The position numbers and the translations under genes are program-made. Below, one piece after another: positions 9,066-17,392 of a DNA stretch of 64,000 bases (its first letter is position 1; every line of letters starts with the position of its first letter). Origin of the DNA: Ensifer adhaerens (GTDB taxonomy: Bacteria > Pseudomonadota > Alphaproteobacteria > Rhizobiales > Rhizobiaceae); assembly GCF_020035535.1 (NCBI RefSeq), contig NZ_CP083350.1:2118501-2182500 (forward strand), read 5' to 3'. The notes under the pieces were generated by a model, which saw only the letters and a program-made list of their open reading frames with translations, was not told the origin of the DNA and ran no database searches.

Positions 9066-9126
9066 CCCCGCTCGTGTCTCTCCCCTGCGAGCGGGGCTTG
9101 CCTGCCCATCTGGGCAGGCCCTTTTA
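9066..9126 (+). terminator. Double hairpin, probable transcription terminator
   Basis: Two perfect inverted repeats lie between the cupin and betB. The first is CCCCGCTCG (9066-9074) with CGAGCGGGG (9088-9096). The second is GCCTGCCCA (9100-9108) with TGGGCAGGC (9111-9119), followed by CCCTTTTA. The second has the stem and T-rich tail of an intrinsic terminator. The pair separates the cupin operon from betB. Confidence 0.7.
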
Positions 9127-9169
9127 TTCGCGCGACTCGCCACCCAAACTAGCCTCGAAAGGGTTACAC

Positions 9170-10639
9170 ATGGGACTTACAACCCAACCGCAAGCCTCGC
9201 ACTTCATCGACGGCGAATATGTCGAGGATATCGAAGGCACCGTCATCGAGAGCATCTATCCGGCGACCGGCGAAGTGATCGCACGCCTCCATGCAGCGAC
9301 GCCGGCGATCGTCGAAAAGGCGATCGCGGCTGCCAAGCGCGCGCAGCCGGAATGGGCGGCGATGAGCCCGACGGCCCGCGGCCGAATCCTCAAGCGCGCC
9401 GCCGAGATCATGCGCGAGCGCAACCGCGAACTTTCCGAACTCGAAACGCTCGACACCGGCAAGCCGATCCAGGAGACGATCGTTGCCGACCCGACCTCGG
9501 GCGCCGACAGTTTCGAGTTCTTCGGCGGCGTCATCGCCACCGCACTCAACGGCGACTACATCCCGCTCGGCGGCGACTTCGCCTATACCAAGCGGGTGCC
9601 GCTCGGCGTCTGCGTCGGCATCGGCGCTTGGAACTATCCGCAGCAGATCGCCTGCTGGAAAGGCGCGCCGGCGCTTGCCGCCGGCAATGCCATGGTCTTC
9701 AAGCCTTCGGAAAACACCCCGCTCGGCGCACTGAAAATCGCCGAGATCCTTGTCGAGGCCGGCCTGCCGAAGGGCCTCTACAACGTCATCCAGGGCGATC
9801 GATCGACTGGCCCGCTGCTCGTCAATCATCCTGACGTCGCCAAGGTGTCGCTGACCGGCTCGGTGCCGACGGGCAAGAAGGTCGCGGGTGCAGCCGCCGC
9901 CGAACTCAAGCACGTCACCATGGAGCTCGGCGGCAAGTCGCCGCTGATCGTCTTTGACGATGCCGATCTCGAAAGCGCGATTGGCGGCGCCATGCTCGGC
10001 AATTTCTATTCGACCGGCCAGGTCTGCTCCAACGGCACCCGTGTCTTCGTGCAGAAGGGCATCAAGGAACAATTCCTGACCCGGCTCAAAGCGCGCACCG
10101 AGGCCATTGTCATCGGCGACCCTATGGACGAAGCGACGCAGCTTGGCCCGATGGTCTCGGCGCCGCAGCGCGACAAGGTCTTCTCCTACATCGAGAAGGG
10201 CAAGGCTGAGGGTGCGCGGCTGGTGACCGGCGGCAGTATTCCGAATGCCGTCAACGCCGAGGGCGCCTACATCCAGCCGACCGTCTTTGCCGATGTCACC
10301 GACGACATGACGATCGCCCGCGAGGAGATCTTCGGCCCGGTCATGTGCGTGCTCGATTTCGACGACGAGACCGAGGTGATCGCCCGCGCCAATGCCACCG
10401 AGTTCGGCCTTTCGGCTGGCGTCTTCACCGCCGACATCACCCGTGCGCACCGCGTCGTCGATCAGCTCGAAGCCGGTACGCTGTGGATCAACACCTACAA
10501 TCTCGCTCCAGTCGAAATCCCCTTCGGCGGATCGAAGCAGTCGGGCTTCGGCCGCGAGAATTCGGTCGCGGCACTCAACCACTACAGCGAACTGAAGACC
10601 GTCTATGTCGGTATGGGGCCGGTGCAGGCCCCTTATTAA
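9170..10639 (+). CDS. betB: Betaine-aldehyde dehydrogenase
   Basis: A 489-residue NAD(P)-dependent aldehyde dehydrogenase that would oxidise betaine aldehyde to glycine betaine in the cytoplasm. Seen: the N-terminal [11 protein letters not shown], cofactor-binding [24 protein letters not shown] (the WNYPQ form is characteristic of BetB), [12 protein letters not shown], the general base in [11 protein letters not shown], the catalytic cysteine in [13 protein letters not shown], and [13 protein letters not shown]. The length is normal for BetB. ATG 9170 starts at the conserved N-terminus; the earlier ATG at 9074 would read through the terminator. Its third-position GC preference is visibly stronger than that of its neighbours. 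It sits alone between a terminator and an aminotransferase, without betA or betC, so it may be a transferred or duplicated housekeeping gene. Confidence 0.93.
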   Translation: MGLTTQPQASHFIDGEYVEDIEGTVIESIYPATGEVIARLHAATPAIVEKAIAAAKRAQPEWAAMSPTARGRILKRAAEIMRERNRELSELETLDTGKPIQETIVADPTSGADSFEFFGGVIATALNGDYIPLGGDFAYTKRVPLGVCVGIGAWNYPQQIACWKGAPALAAGNAMVFKPSENTPLGALKIAEILVEAGLPKGLYNVIQGDRSTGPLLVNHPDVAKVSLTGSVPTGKKVAGAAAAELKHVTMELGGKSPLIVFDDADLESAIGGAMLGNFYSTGQVCSNGTRVFVQKGIKEQFLTRLKARTEAIVIGDPMDEATQLGPMVSAPQRDKVFSYIEKGKAEGARLVTGGSIPNAVNAEGAYIQPTVFADVTDDMTIAREEIFGPVMCVLDFDDETEVIARANATEFGLSAGVFTADITRAHRVVDQLEAGTLWINTYNLAPVEIPFGGSKQSGFGRENSVAALNHYSELKTVYVGMGPVQAPY

Positions 10640-10741
10640 GGAAAGTACCCGAAAGGCGCTGCGCTGGCACTGTCGTTGCCACAATAGCACTCTTGAAAAT
10701 ACGAAAATCCTACCCGGACAACCTAGCTTGATGGAGGAACC

Positions 10742-11932
10742 ATGTCAGGTAACAATCATCTTTTTATTCCCGGCCCCACCAACATTCCTGAGCGTGTTCG
10801 CCGAGAGATGAATCTGCCGATGGAAGACATGCGATCTTCGCAGTTTCCTGAGTTGACGCTCCCGCTCTTCTCCGACGTCAAGAAAGTTTTCAAGAACAAG
10901 GATGGTCGTGTGTTCATCTATCCTTCGTCCGGTACCGGGGCCTGGGAGGCGGCGTTGACGAACGTGCTCTCTCCCGGTGACCGGGTACTGATGAGCCGCT
11001 TCGGCCAATTCTCCCATCTCTGGGTAGATATGGCAGAACGGCTCGGTTTTGACGTCGTGTGCATCGACGTGGATTGGGGGACGGGGGTTCCCGTCGATCT
11101 CTACGCTGAATATCTCGCGGCAGATAGCGCACACGAGATTAAGGCAGTGTTTGTAACTCACAACGAAACGGCAACCGGCGTTACTTCAGACGTTGCCGGT
11201 GTCCGCGCGGTCCTCGACGCCACCAAGCATCCGGCTCTTCTCTTCGTCGATGGGGTCTCGTCTATTGGGTCAATTGACTTTCGCCAAGATGAATGGGGCG
11301 TAGATTGCGCAGTGTCGGGGTCCCAGAAAGGATTTATGCTCCCTGCCGGATTGGGCTTCCTCTCGGTAAGCCAAAAGGCGCTGGAGGCGGCTAAATCATC
11401 GCGGCACATGCGGTGCTATTTCTCATTCGACGACATGATCAAAACCAACGATAGTGGATTTTTTCCCTATACGCCTCCAACACAATTGCTCCGCGGACTG
11501 CGCGCCTCGCTCGACATGATCTTTGAAGAGGGGAGGGAGAATATATTCAAACGTCATCATCGACTTGCCAACGGCGTTCGCGCCGCAGTTTCCGGTTGGG
11601 GCCTCACCCTGTGCGCGACCGAACCAAAGTGGCACTCGGACACAGTATCGGCGATAAGGTTGCCGGACGGAATCGATGGAGCGGCGGTAATTCGGCACGC
11701 GTACAACACCTACAACACATCCCTTGGCGCGGGTCTAAGCAGATTGGCTGGTAAGATCTTTCGCATTGGGCATCTAGGCTCGTTGAACGAGGTGATGGTG
11801 CTTGGCGCACTTTCGGCTGCTGAGTTAACCCTGTTGGACAGCGGGGTGTCTATCGAACCCGGCTCGGGCGTCGCAGCGGCGATCAACCAGTTCCGCTCAT
11901 CGACGCCAATCATGGGCTCTGAGGCGGCCTGA
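10742..11932 (+). CDS. Class V aminotransferase, serine-glyoxylate / BhcA type
   Basis: A 396-residue PLP enzyme of fold type I, class V. Key signs are FIPGPTNIPERVR at the N-terminus, YPSSGTGAWEAALTNVLSPGDRV, VTHNETATGV, FVDGVSSIGS, the PLP lysine in SGSQKGFM, and RIGHLGSLNE. This pattern is shared by serine-glyoxylate aminotransferase and by BhcA, the aspartate-glyoxylate aminotransferase of the beta-hydroxyaspartate cycle, and BhcA resembles it throughout. It would amino-transfer glyoxylate to glycine in the cytoplasm. The ribosome site TGGAGGAACC precedes ATG 10742. The other bhc genes are not beside it. It would suit a pathway that releases glycine or glyoxylate, such as the D-threonine-aldolase-like step encoded at 29665. 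Confidence 0.88.
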   Translation: MSGNNHLFIPGPTNIPERVRREMNLPMEDMRSSQFPELTLPLFSDVKKVFKNKDGRVFIYPSSGTGAWEAALTNVLSPGDRVLMSRFGQFSHLWVDMAERLGFDVVCIDVDWGTGVPVDLYAEYLAADSAHEIKAVFVTHNETATGVTSDVAGVRAVLDATKHPALLFVDGVSSIGSIDFRQDEWGVDCAVSGSQKGFMLPAGLGFLSVSQKALEAAKSSRHMRCYFSFDDMIKTNDSGFFPYTPPTQLLRGLRASLDMIFEEGRENIFKRHHRLANGVRAAVSGWGLTLCATEPKWHSDTVSAIRLPDGIDGAAVIRHAYNTYNTSLGAGLSRLAGKIFRIGHLGSLNEVMVLGALSAAELTLLDSGVSIEPGSGVAAAINQFRSSTPIMGSEAA

Positions 11933-11935
11933 CCA

Positions 11936-12248
11936 ATGCCGATGAGGACAGTCTGCGTCGACTCCGCTTCTGGGGAGGTAGAGGTCGCCTACGCTGTCGA
12001 ATGTCTAGTTGGGGAGACGTGCGCGATCTCCCTAACGACACGCTCCAACGCTCTCACCTATGTATCATGACGTCATCGAGCTTCTCGAATTCCGACACAG
12101 TACGCGGATGCATCGGCGACGACGAAGCACTCAGTGAGAAGCAGCATGTCTAAGTCGACGACGACGAGTTTTACATTACCCGGAATCCGAAAGCCGTATT
12201 CCGGCTCAATTTTTACCCCGGCGAGATGTTTCGGAGGACTTCGCAATG
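11936..12248 (+). other. Gene-poor gap with short broken reading frames
   Basis: The stretch before the second cupin holds a 44-codon frame (11936-12070) directly after the aminotransferase stop. It also holds a short open frame ending in TGA 12246-12248, whose end reads like real protein (FYITRNPKAVFRLNFYPGEMF). Its only upstream continuation is stopped at 12151. I do not recognise either piece. The appearance is of a decayed gene whose last codons overlap the cupin start; nothing regulatory is obvious. Confidence 0.3.
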
Positions 12249-12653
12249 AGCAATGTTACGTGCGCTATTCTGCGTCCCACGGAATTGCAATCAGTTGACC
12301 GGGGCGGCGGGGCACGTACGACCCCGCTCGTCACCCGCAAGTGCGGGTCAAGTAGCGTGCTTAACGGCATCACAGCGTTTGAGCCGGGCGCTGCGATTGG
12401 CTTACACAAACACAATTGCGAAGAAAGCGTTATGGTGCTCGACGGTTCTGCTATCGCCGAGATTGACGGTGTTCAGTACCAACTGGGTCCTCAGGATACG
12501 ACCTGGATTGCGGCGAATGTTCCGCATCGCTTCATCAACGCCTCGGCAACGGAGCCTATGAGGATCTTCTGGACGTATGCATCGATCGACGCCACCCGCA
12601 CCATGATTTCCACCGGCGAGGCGCGGGTGGTCGATGCGGGAAGCAGTGGTTAA
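12246..12653 (+). CDS. Cupin-domain protein
   Basis: A 135-residue single-domain cupin with the metal-type motif GAAIGLHKHNCEESVMVLDGSAIAEIDG (G-x5-HxH-x3-E-x6-G) and a second motif TTWIAANVPHRFINAS supplying a further His. All four usual metal ligands are therefore present, unlike the cupin at 8716. Such small cupins are often isomerases, lyases or dioxygenase-like enzymes acting on sugar acids or oxalate-type compounds, but none can be named here. CGGAGGACTTCGCA gives a good ribosome site for ATG 12246. It follows the aminotransferase after a gap with broken coding remnants and is followed by a 253-base gap. Confidence 0.8.
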   Translation: MSNVTCAILRPTELQSVDRGGGARTTPLVTRKCGSSSVLNGITAFEPGAAIGLHKHNCEESVMVLDGSAIAEIDGVQYQLGPQDTTWIAANVPHRFINASATEPMRIFWTYASIDATRTMISTGEARVVDAGSSG

Positions 12654-12906
12654 TCGGGGCCAAAAAGAGAGCCGCCGCTTTCGATAAGATTTGGAGAGCG
12701 GGTCGATTTGTGTGCGCTAGCTGTCGCGTTCCAACATTGCAACCCATTACCGTGCAGATATTTTTTAAACTAGCGACACGTATGGACGGCCTGAACGCGC
12801 TTCCACCGTTCAAAAACGGGCCAGCCGCTCTGCGATTTTAGATCAAACGATCTCCACATATTTCGGCGCTCAGCCGGCGAGCAATTAGTGTTTGAGGGAG
12901 GGGAAA

Positions 12907-13806
12907 GTGAAAGCGATTGTACTTAGCTTGCTCGCAACCATGGCCATGACTCTCCGGGTGGAGGCCGCGGAAGTGAAGGTGATCAACCCAGACACCTGGT
13001 TTGCCGAGGGGCCCGTTTGGTACCGTGACAAGCTTTTCTATGTGGAGTACGGCAGGCACACGGTGATGGTGTGGGATGGCAAGGCAAACAAGGTTTTCTG
13101 GAAGCAGGAGGGCTGCGGCCCTTCGGCGGTTGTCCCAAATGCAGACGGCGAGTTTCTTGTAACCTGTTATGATTCCAACTCGATTGGCCGGATATCGGCC
13201 GAGGGAAAATCGCTCGAGCCGTTCACCGTCGACCGATCCGCTGCTCCGTTTGTCGGTCCGAATGATCTTGCTCCGGATCGCAAGGGAGGTGTCTATTTTA
13301 CCGGATCGGGGAAAGGGGGAGCGCTGATCGACGCCTCTGCCTATTACCTCGGAAAGGATGGGACAGTCACCAAAGTTGCTGACGACCTGCACAATGCCAA
13401 TGGTGTTGCCCTATCTAACGACGGCAACCTCCTTTACGTCGTCGAGACGGAAGACAATCGGATAATAGAATTCGACGTTGGAAATGGTGGCTCGCTCAGC
13501 AATCGCCGCGTTTTCCTGCGGTTGGATGATCTTTTCCCCGATAGGCCACACATCTGGCCGGACGGGATCAAGGTGGACAGCCGCGGCTACATTTATATCG
13601 GGCAGAGCCCACGATCGCTTGGAACGTCGGCTGAGATTGTCGTAGTTGACCAAGACGCAAAGCTGTTGCGCACCTTGTCCGTCCCATCACCCTCCGTCCC
13701 TAATTTCGCTTTTGGCCCGGACGAGAAGACCCTTTACGTCATGGCGCTTGATGAGATCGATAAGGCGCCATGGCGCGGCAAGGTCTATGAGATCCCCAAC
13801 GAATAG
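12907..13806 (+). CDS. Exported SMP-30/gluconolactonase-like protein
   Basis: A 299-residue protein with a clear signal peptide (about residues 1-20, ending VEAAEV) followed by a six-bladed beta-propeller of the SMP-30/gluconolactonase/LRE-like family. Blade-type repeats are WFAEGPVWYRDKLFYVEY, GPNDLAPDRKGGVYFTG, NGVALSNDGNLLYVVE and WPDGIKVDSRGYIYIG, which carry the Glu, Asn and Asp positions used for Ca or Zn in lactonases. It would open a lactone in the periplasm. GTG 12907 was chosen because GGGAGGGGAAA lies just upstream and gives a normal signal peptide; the TTG at 12892 lies inside that ribosome site. It precedes an MFS carrier in the same direction. Confidence 0.88.
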   Translation: MKAIVLSLLATMAMTLRVEAAEVKVINPDTWFAEGPVWYRDKLFYVEYGRHTVMVWDGKANKVFWKQEGCGPSAVVPNADGEFLVTCYDSNSIGRISAEGKSLEPFTVDRSAAPFVGPNDLAPDRKGGVYFTGSGKGGALIDASAYYLGKDGTVTKVADDLHNANGVALSNDGNLLYVVETEDNRIIEFDVGNGGSLSNRRVFLRLDDLFPDRPHIWPDGIKVDSRGYIYIGQSPRSLGTSAEIVVVDQDAKLLRTLSVPSPSVPNFAFGPDEKTLYVMALDEIDKAPWRGKVYEIPNE

Positions 13807-14011
13807 CTATCAGTTTTCTTCACCCTCCGCGCAGGGCGGTCGAAACTGGATGGGCGCTCTGACGTCTCGCGTAAGTGTCTCAAGGTGACCTGAGGAACGA
13901 TACGATGGGCGGCACGTAGGCCACGCTCGAGGCGGTGGTCAGTTGAGCGAAGCACTGGTTTCGAGTTGTCGGCAGCGCGGATCAAGAACCGCACCGAGCG
14001 AAAATTCACCA

Positions 14012-15265
14012 ATGAGCACATTCCGCCGCCTGGCAGGTGAAACTAAACAAAGGGCCGCTCGTTTCCGCGCGGTCTTGCCGATTATGGTCGGGATCTGCGC
14101 CATCGGCACCGGCAACACGATCCTCACGACGAAGGTTTCGCTACATCTCAGCGAACCTTCGATCAGTTCGCATGTTGTCGAATTGGTACTGACGGCATTT
14201 CCCTTGGGTTTTCTGGTCGGCTGCCTCGTCGCTCGGCCGCTCGTATCTCGCCTCGGCCACGAGCGCACCTTCTTGGTCATCGGGCTGCTGGCTGCCTCCG
14301 CCGCGGGCGTCTACACCTTAACGACGGTGGCGACGATATGGTTTTGCCTTCGGCTGCTTACGGGTTTCGCGATGGCTACGATGTTCGTTACGATCGAGAG
14401 CTGGATCAATCTATATGCTGACCAAGGTAACCGGGGCGCACTTTTTTCCCTATATATGCTGATGTCGTCCCTGGCGGTTTTGTTTGGACAACTAATTGTC
14501 GAAGCAGCCGGTGCGGATTCTCCGTTTCTGTTTCTATTCGTTCTGATTTCCACCAGCTCGGGCCTTTTTTGCTCGCGTTTCGCGGGCAATCGCTGGCCGC
14601 CTCTGCCGAAGCTCCTGTCAGACGACGCGTCTAGTTTTGCGCCCGCGCGGGGGTACGCCCTGCGCCAGCTTGTGCGGCTCGCCCCGGTTACGGTCGTGAG
14701 CGTGTTCCAGGCAGGCATGGCCAACATGAACGTCTATACTATGACGCCTATCTACGGCGAACGGGTTGGCTTAGACGCCGCGTTGTCCGTCTCTCTGATC
14801 ACGGCCTTCAGTGTTGGTGGACTGCTGGCGCAGGGACCCATCGGGTGGCTGTCAGATCGCATGGATCGGCGCTTACTCTTGCTTCTGCAGGGGTTTGCAA
14901 CGACGTGCGTCTGCGCCTCCATTGCCATGCTGGAGGCGAGCGGTGAGGGACTGCTTTGCGCACTGTTCTTCGCTTATGGTGCAACTGCCCTCACGATTTA
15001 CCCCGTCAGTGTCGCATATGCGAATTCACGGCTCGCAAGCCGAGACATCGTTAGCGCATCCGGTAGCTTGCTCCTGCTCTACTCCATGGGCAACCTCCTC
15101 GCGCCGGCCGTCGCTGCCGGACTAATGGATCGGGTCTCTCCCCATGCTCTGTTCATCTTGCTGGGCAGCGGCGCCCTGTCAGTCGCTGCCGCCGCCTTTT
15201 TCAGTCTTCTCCGTCGTCGCGGCACTGACGCGAACTCGTCTCTTGCGCCATGTGAGGGCCAGTGA
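14012..15265 (+). CDS. MFS transporter, YcaD-like
   Basis: A 417-residue major facilitator with 12 predicted membrane helices. The first begins near residue 25 (FRAVLPIMVGICAIGTGN), and there is an MFS loop 2-3 signature-like stretch VARPLVSRLGHERTF. GFAMATMFVTIESWINLYAD and the QGPIGWLSDRMDRRLLLL repeat in the second half fit the YcaD/CynX-like branch, which moves small organic anions or drugs. ATG 14012 was chosen over the TTG at 13943 because it gives a usual short N-terminus, though no strong ribosome site is seen. It lies between the exported lactonase-like protein and the second PuuE-like cassette, so it may import that pathway's substrate. Confidence 0.88.
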   Translation: MSTFRRLAGETKQRAARFRAVLPIMVGICAIGTGNTILTTKVSLHLSEPSISSHVVELVLTAFPLGFLVGCLVARPLVSRLGHERTFLVIGLLAASAAGVYTLTTVATIWFCLRLLTGFAMATMFVTIESWINLYADQGNRGALFSLYMLMSSLAVLFGQLIVEAAGADSPFLFLFVLISTSSGLFCSRFAGNRWPPLPKLLSDDASSFAPARGYALRQLVRLAPVTVVSVFQAGMANMNVYTMTPIYGERVGLDAALSVSLITAFSVGGLLAQGPIGWLSDRMDRRLLLLLQGFATTCVCASIAMLEASGEGLLCALFFAYGATALTIYPVSVAYANSRLASRDIVSASGSLLLLYSMGNLLAPAVAAGLMDRVSPHALFILLGSGALSVAAAAFFSLLRRRGTDANSSLAPCEGQ

Positions 15266-15401
15266 ATGCGCGATGCAAAAAATATAAAAACGACTGCCGT
15301 TCCTTGCTCCGACATGAATGGCGGATTTGCACATTGAATTCAAAAATACGATGTGTGAGCCTGATTATATCGAGAAAATTGGTCGTCGAGAGGATAGCTC
15401 T

Positions 15402-16370
15402 ATGTACTTCCACCATCCAGGACCGCCCCGCTACTTCGTCGGATACGGGCAGCATCCTCCGAAGGTTCAATGGCCCAATGGCCGTCTGGTCGCCGTCAAC
15501 ATTGTCGTTTGCTATGAAGAAGGATCGGAATACTCCGTCCTCGACGGCGACTCCTACTGCGACGGCTGGGGGGAGTATCCCCTTTCGGCCCCGGCGGGTA
15601 TACGCGATCTGGGCACAGAGACTCATTTCGAATACGGCAGCCGTGTTGGTATTTGGCGGATAGCACGGATACTTGACCGCTATGGTGTGCAGGCCACCAT
15701 CTCAGCGACGGCCGAAGCTCTGGCGCGTAACCGCGAATTTACAGCCTACCTGCGTGAATCGGGTCATGAAGTGCTTGGGCACGGCCTTCGCTGGACCGAG
15801 CAGTGGACGCTAACGCGTGAAGAAGAGCAAGACCGACTTCATCGGGCGGTGGCGTTGTTCAGTGACCTGCTGGGCGTGAGGCCGATTGGCTGGAACAGTC
15901 GTTCCTATCCAAGTGTAAATACACGTGAACTGCTGATGGAAGAGGGGGGATTTCTCTACGATTCCGACCCCTGTAACGATGACATTCCATATTTTGTCCC
16001 AACGCCCCAGGGACGCCTCTTGATCGTGCCCTACAGCAAGACACTGAATGACAGCCGCTACTTAATCAGTCCCGGCTACGTGACCCCTGAGGACTTCGTT
16101 CAGAACGTTGCAAGTTACCTCGACTTCTTGGTGCGCGAATGCACCGAGGACCAGTGCGGACGCATGATGACAATTGCTTTGCACGCCCGCTGGACCGGCC
16201 AGCCTAATCGCGCGTCGGCGCTCGAAGGAATCCTGCGCACTGTCCAGTCTAGACCAGAAGCAATGTTTATGCGGCGCAACGATATCGCTCGTTACTGGAT
16301 GTCGCGATATCCCGTGGGCACCAAAGAGGTGGTTGCGGAAAATGGCATTCAAGAAGGACCACCTGCATGA
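15402..16370 (+). CDS. PuuE-like polysaccharide-deacetylase-fold hydrolase (copy 2)
   Basis: A 322-residue paralogue of the protein at 3182, about half identical by eye along its whole length. It shares FVGYGxxPPxxxWP, CYEEGSEYSVLDGD, LGTETHFEYGSRVGIWRIARI, GHEVLGHGLRWTE, IGWNSRSYPSVNTRELL, DSDPCNDDIPYF and HARWTGQPNRASALEGIL. ATG 15402 gives an N-terminus of exactly the same length as copy 1 and has GAGAGGATAGCTCT before it; the earlier ATGs at 15318 and 15351 add an unconserved extension. It is coupled to the epimerase by an ATGA overlap. In copy 1 the hydrolase and epimerase are separated by a GntR gene and an SDR. The reaction is inferred as opening of a cyclic amide or ureide, or hydrolysis of a formamide. 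Confidence 0.85.
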   Translation: MYFHHPGPPRYFVGYGQHPPKVQWPNGRLVAVNIVVCYEEGSEYSVLDGDSYCDGWGEYPLSAPAGIRDLGTETHFEYGSRVGIWRIARILDRYGVQATISATAEALARNREFTAYLRESGHEVLGHGLRWTEQWTLTREEEQDRLHRAVALFSDLLGVRPIGWNSRSYPSVNTRELLMEEGGFLYDSDPCNDDIPYFVPTPQGRLLIVPYSKTLNDSRYLISPGYVTPEDFVQNVASYLDFLVRECTEDQCGRMMTIALHARWTGQPNRASALEGILRTVQSRPEAMFMRRNDIARYWMSRYPVGTKEVVAENGIQEGPPA

Positions 16371-17392
16371 GCCTGCTTGTAACTGGCGGCCACGGGTTTG
16401 TCATGAGCAATTTAGTACGGGCTTGGCTCCAGAAACATCCAAGCGAGTCCGTCACACTCCTGGATACGCTGCCGCCCGACGAAATGGCGGAGAGATTTTT
16501 CCGAGGAGTTAAAGACCGGATTCGGTGGATAGTCGCAGACCTTCGAGATAGGGGAACGTGGTTCAACGAAGCGCTTTCACTCGGGATCGACCGTATTGTT
16601 CACGGAGCCGCAGTGACGCCTCATGCTTGGTTCGACGGGACCGGTGCTCGACATGATCCCGAGCGCGAAAACCCCGAGCGGGTGCTTGACGTCAACCTTG
16701 GGGGGACACTTGCCGTGCTAGCGTTCGCTCGCGAGCTACCGGCATGCAGACGCTTCCTGCTGGTCAGCACCGGGTCCGTGTATGGTGATGACGGCCCTGA
16801 CGGGCCTTTGCCCGAAGAAGGCTACGTTGCCCCGACCACGCTCTACGGCGTGTCCAAGCTCGCGGCCGAGATGGTCGCGCGACGCTATGGTGAACTCTAT
16901 GACCTGCCGGTGGTTACCGCACGCCTTTCCAGCGTGTTCGGCCCAATGGATCGCATGCTCCCGTCGCGTCATGTGGCATGTGCCCCAAACCGGATGACGG
17001 CTCTGGCGCTCGCCGGGAATGACCTGCGGCTAAACAGTACCGACGGTGTCGGGGACTGGGTCGCAGTCCAGGATGTCGCAGTGGCGCTAGCTCTGCTTGT
17101 GGAGGCCGAGCGACCTTTGAACGCGGTCTACAATATTGCCTCGGGAGTTGCCGTTTCGCTTGGGACTCTGGTGGAAACGGTGGAGCGACTTGTTCCGGGC
17201 CTGCGCTGGAGTGTCGATCCTAGTCACCCGAACGTGGTTGCCGAACCTAGCAAGCTCAGAGGCCAGTGGGGCGCCTACGATATATCTCGCTTGGGGACGG
17301 AGTTCGGTTGGACGCCGCTACCGCTGGAACAGCGCCTACAAGACTACATCGAGTGGCAGAAAGAATTCATAGACAAAAGGACCCTGATATGA
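16367..17392 (+). CDS. NAD-dependent epimerase/dehydratase, extended SDR (copy 2)
   Basis: A 341-residue paralogue of the protein at 5729. It has LLVTGGHGFVMSNLVRAWL at the start (the same unusual GHGFVMSN form), VHGAAVTPHAWFDGTGARHDPE, VSTGSVYGDDGP, the YxxxK pair in YGVSKLAAEMVARRYGELYDL, SVFGPMDRM, and RGQWGAYDISRLGTEFGWTPLP near the end. The start overlaps the hydrolase stop (ATGA) and its own stop overlaps the TPP gene start (ATGA). Hydrolase, epimerase and TPP enzyme are thus made as one coupled unit. This tight coupling argues that the three act on consecutive intermediates. The substrate is unknown. Confidence 0.88.
   Translation: MSLLVTGGHGFVMSNLVRAWLQKHPSESVTLLDTLPPDEMAERFFRGVKDRIRWIVADLRDRGTWFNEALSLGIDRIVHGAAVTPHAWFDGTGARHDPERENPERVLDVNLGGTLAVLAFARELPACRRFLLVSTGSVYGDDGPDGPLPEEGYVAPTTLYGVSKLAAEMVARRYGELYDLPVVTARLSSVFGPMDRMLPSRHVACAPNRMTALALAGNDLRLNSTDGVGDWVAVQDVAVALALLVEAERPLNAVYNIASGVAVSLGTLVETVERLVPGLRWSVDPSHPNVVAEPSKLRGQWGAYDISRLGTEFGWTPLPLEQRLQDYIEWQKEFIDKRTLI

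Noticed and set aside
9164..10690. 508-codon open frame on the minus strand across betB
   Set aside because: It is fully antisense to betB, has no ribosome site or known motif, and is explained by strong third-position GC bias in betB.
3182..16370. Calling the two deacetylase-fold proteins NodB or chitin deacetylases
   Set aside because: The NodB metal motifs (TFDDG and His-x3-His) are replaced by the YEEG and GHG patterns of the PuuE branch, and no nod or polysaccharide genes are nearby.
5729..17392. Calling the two epimerase-like proteins UDP-glucose 4-epimerases for polysaccharide synthesis
   Set aside because: No glycosyltransferase or nucleotide-sugar gene is adjacent; both copies track with the hydrolase and TPP enzyme.
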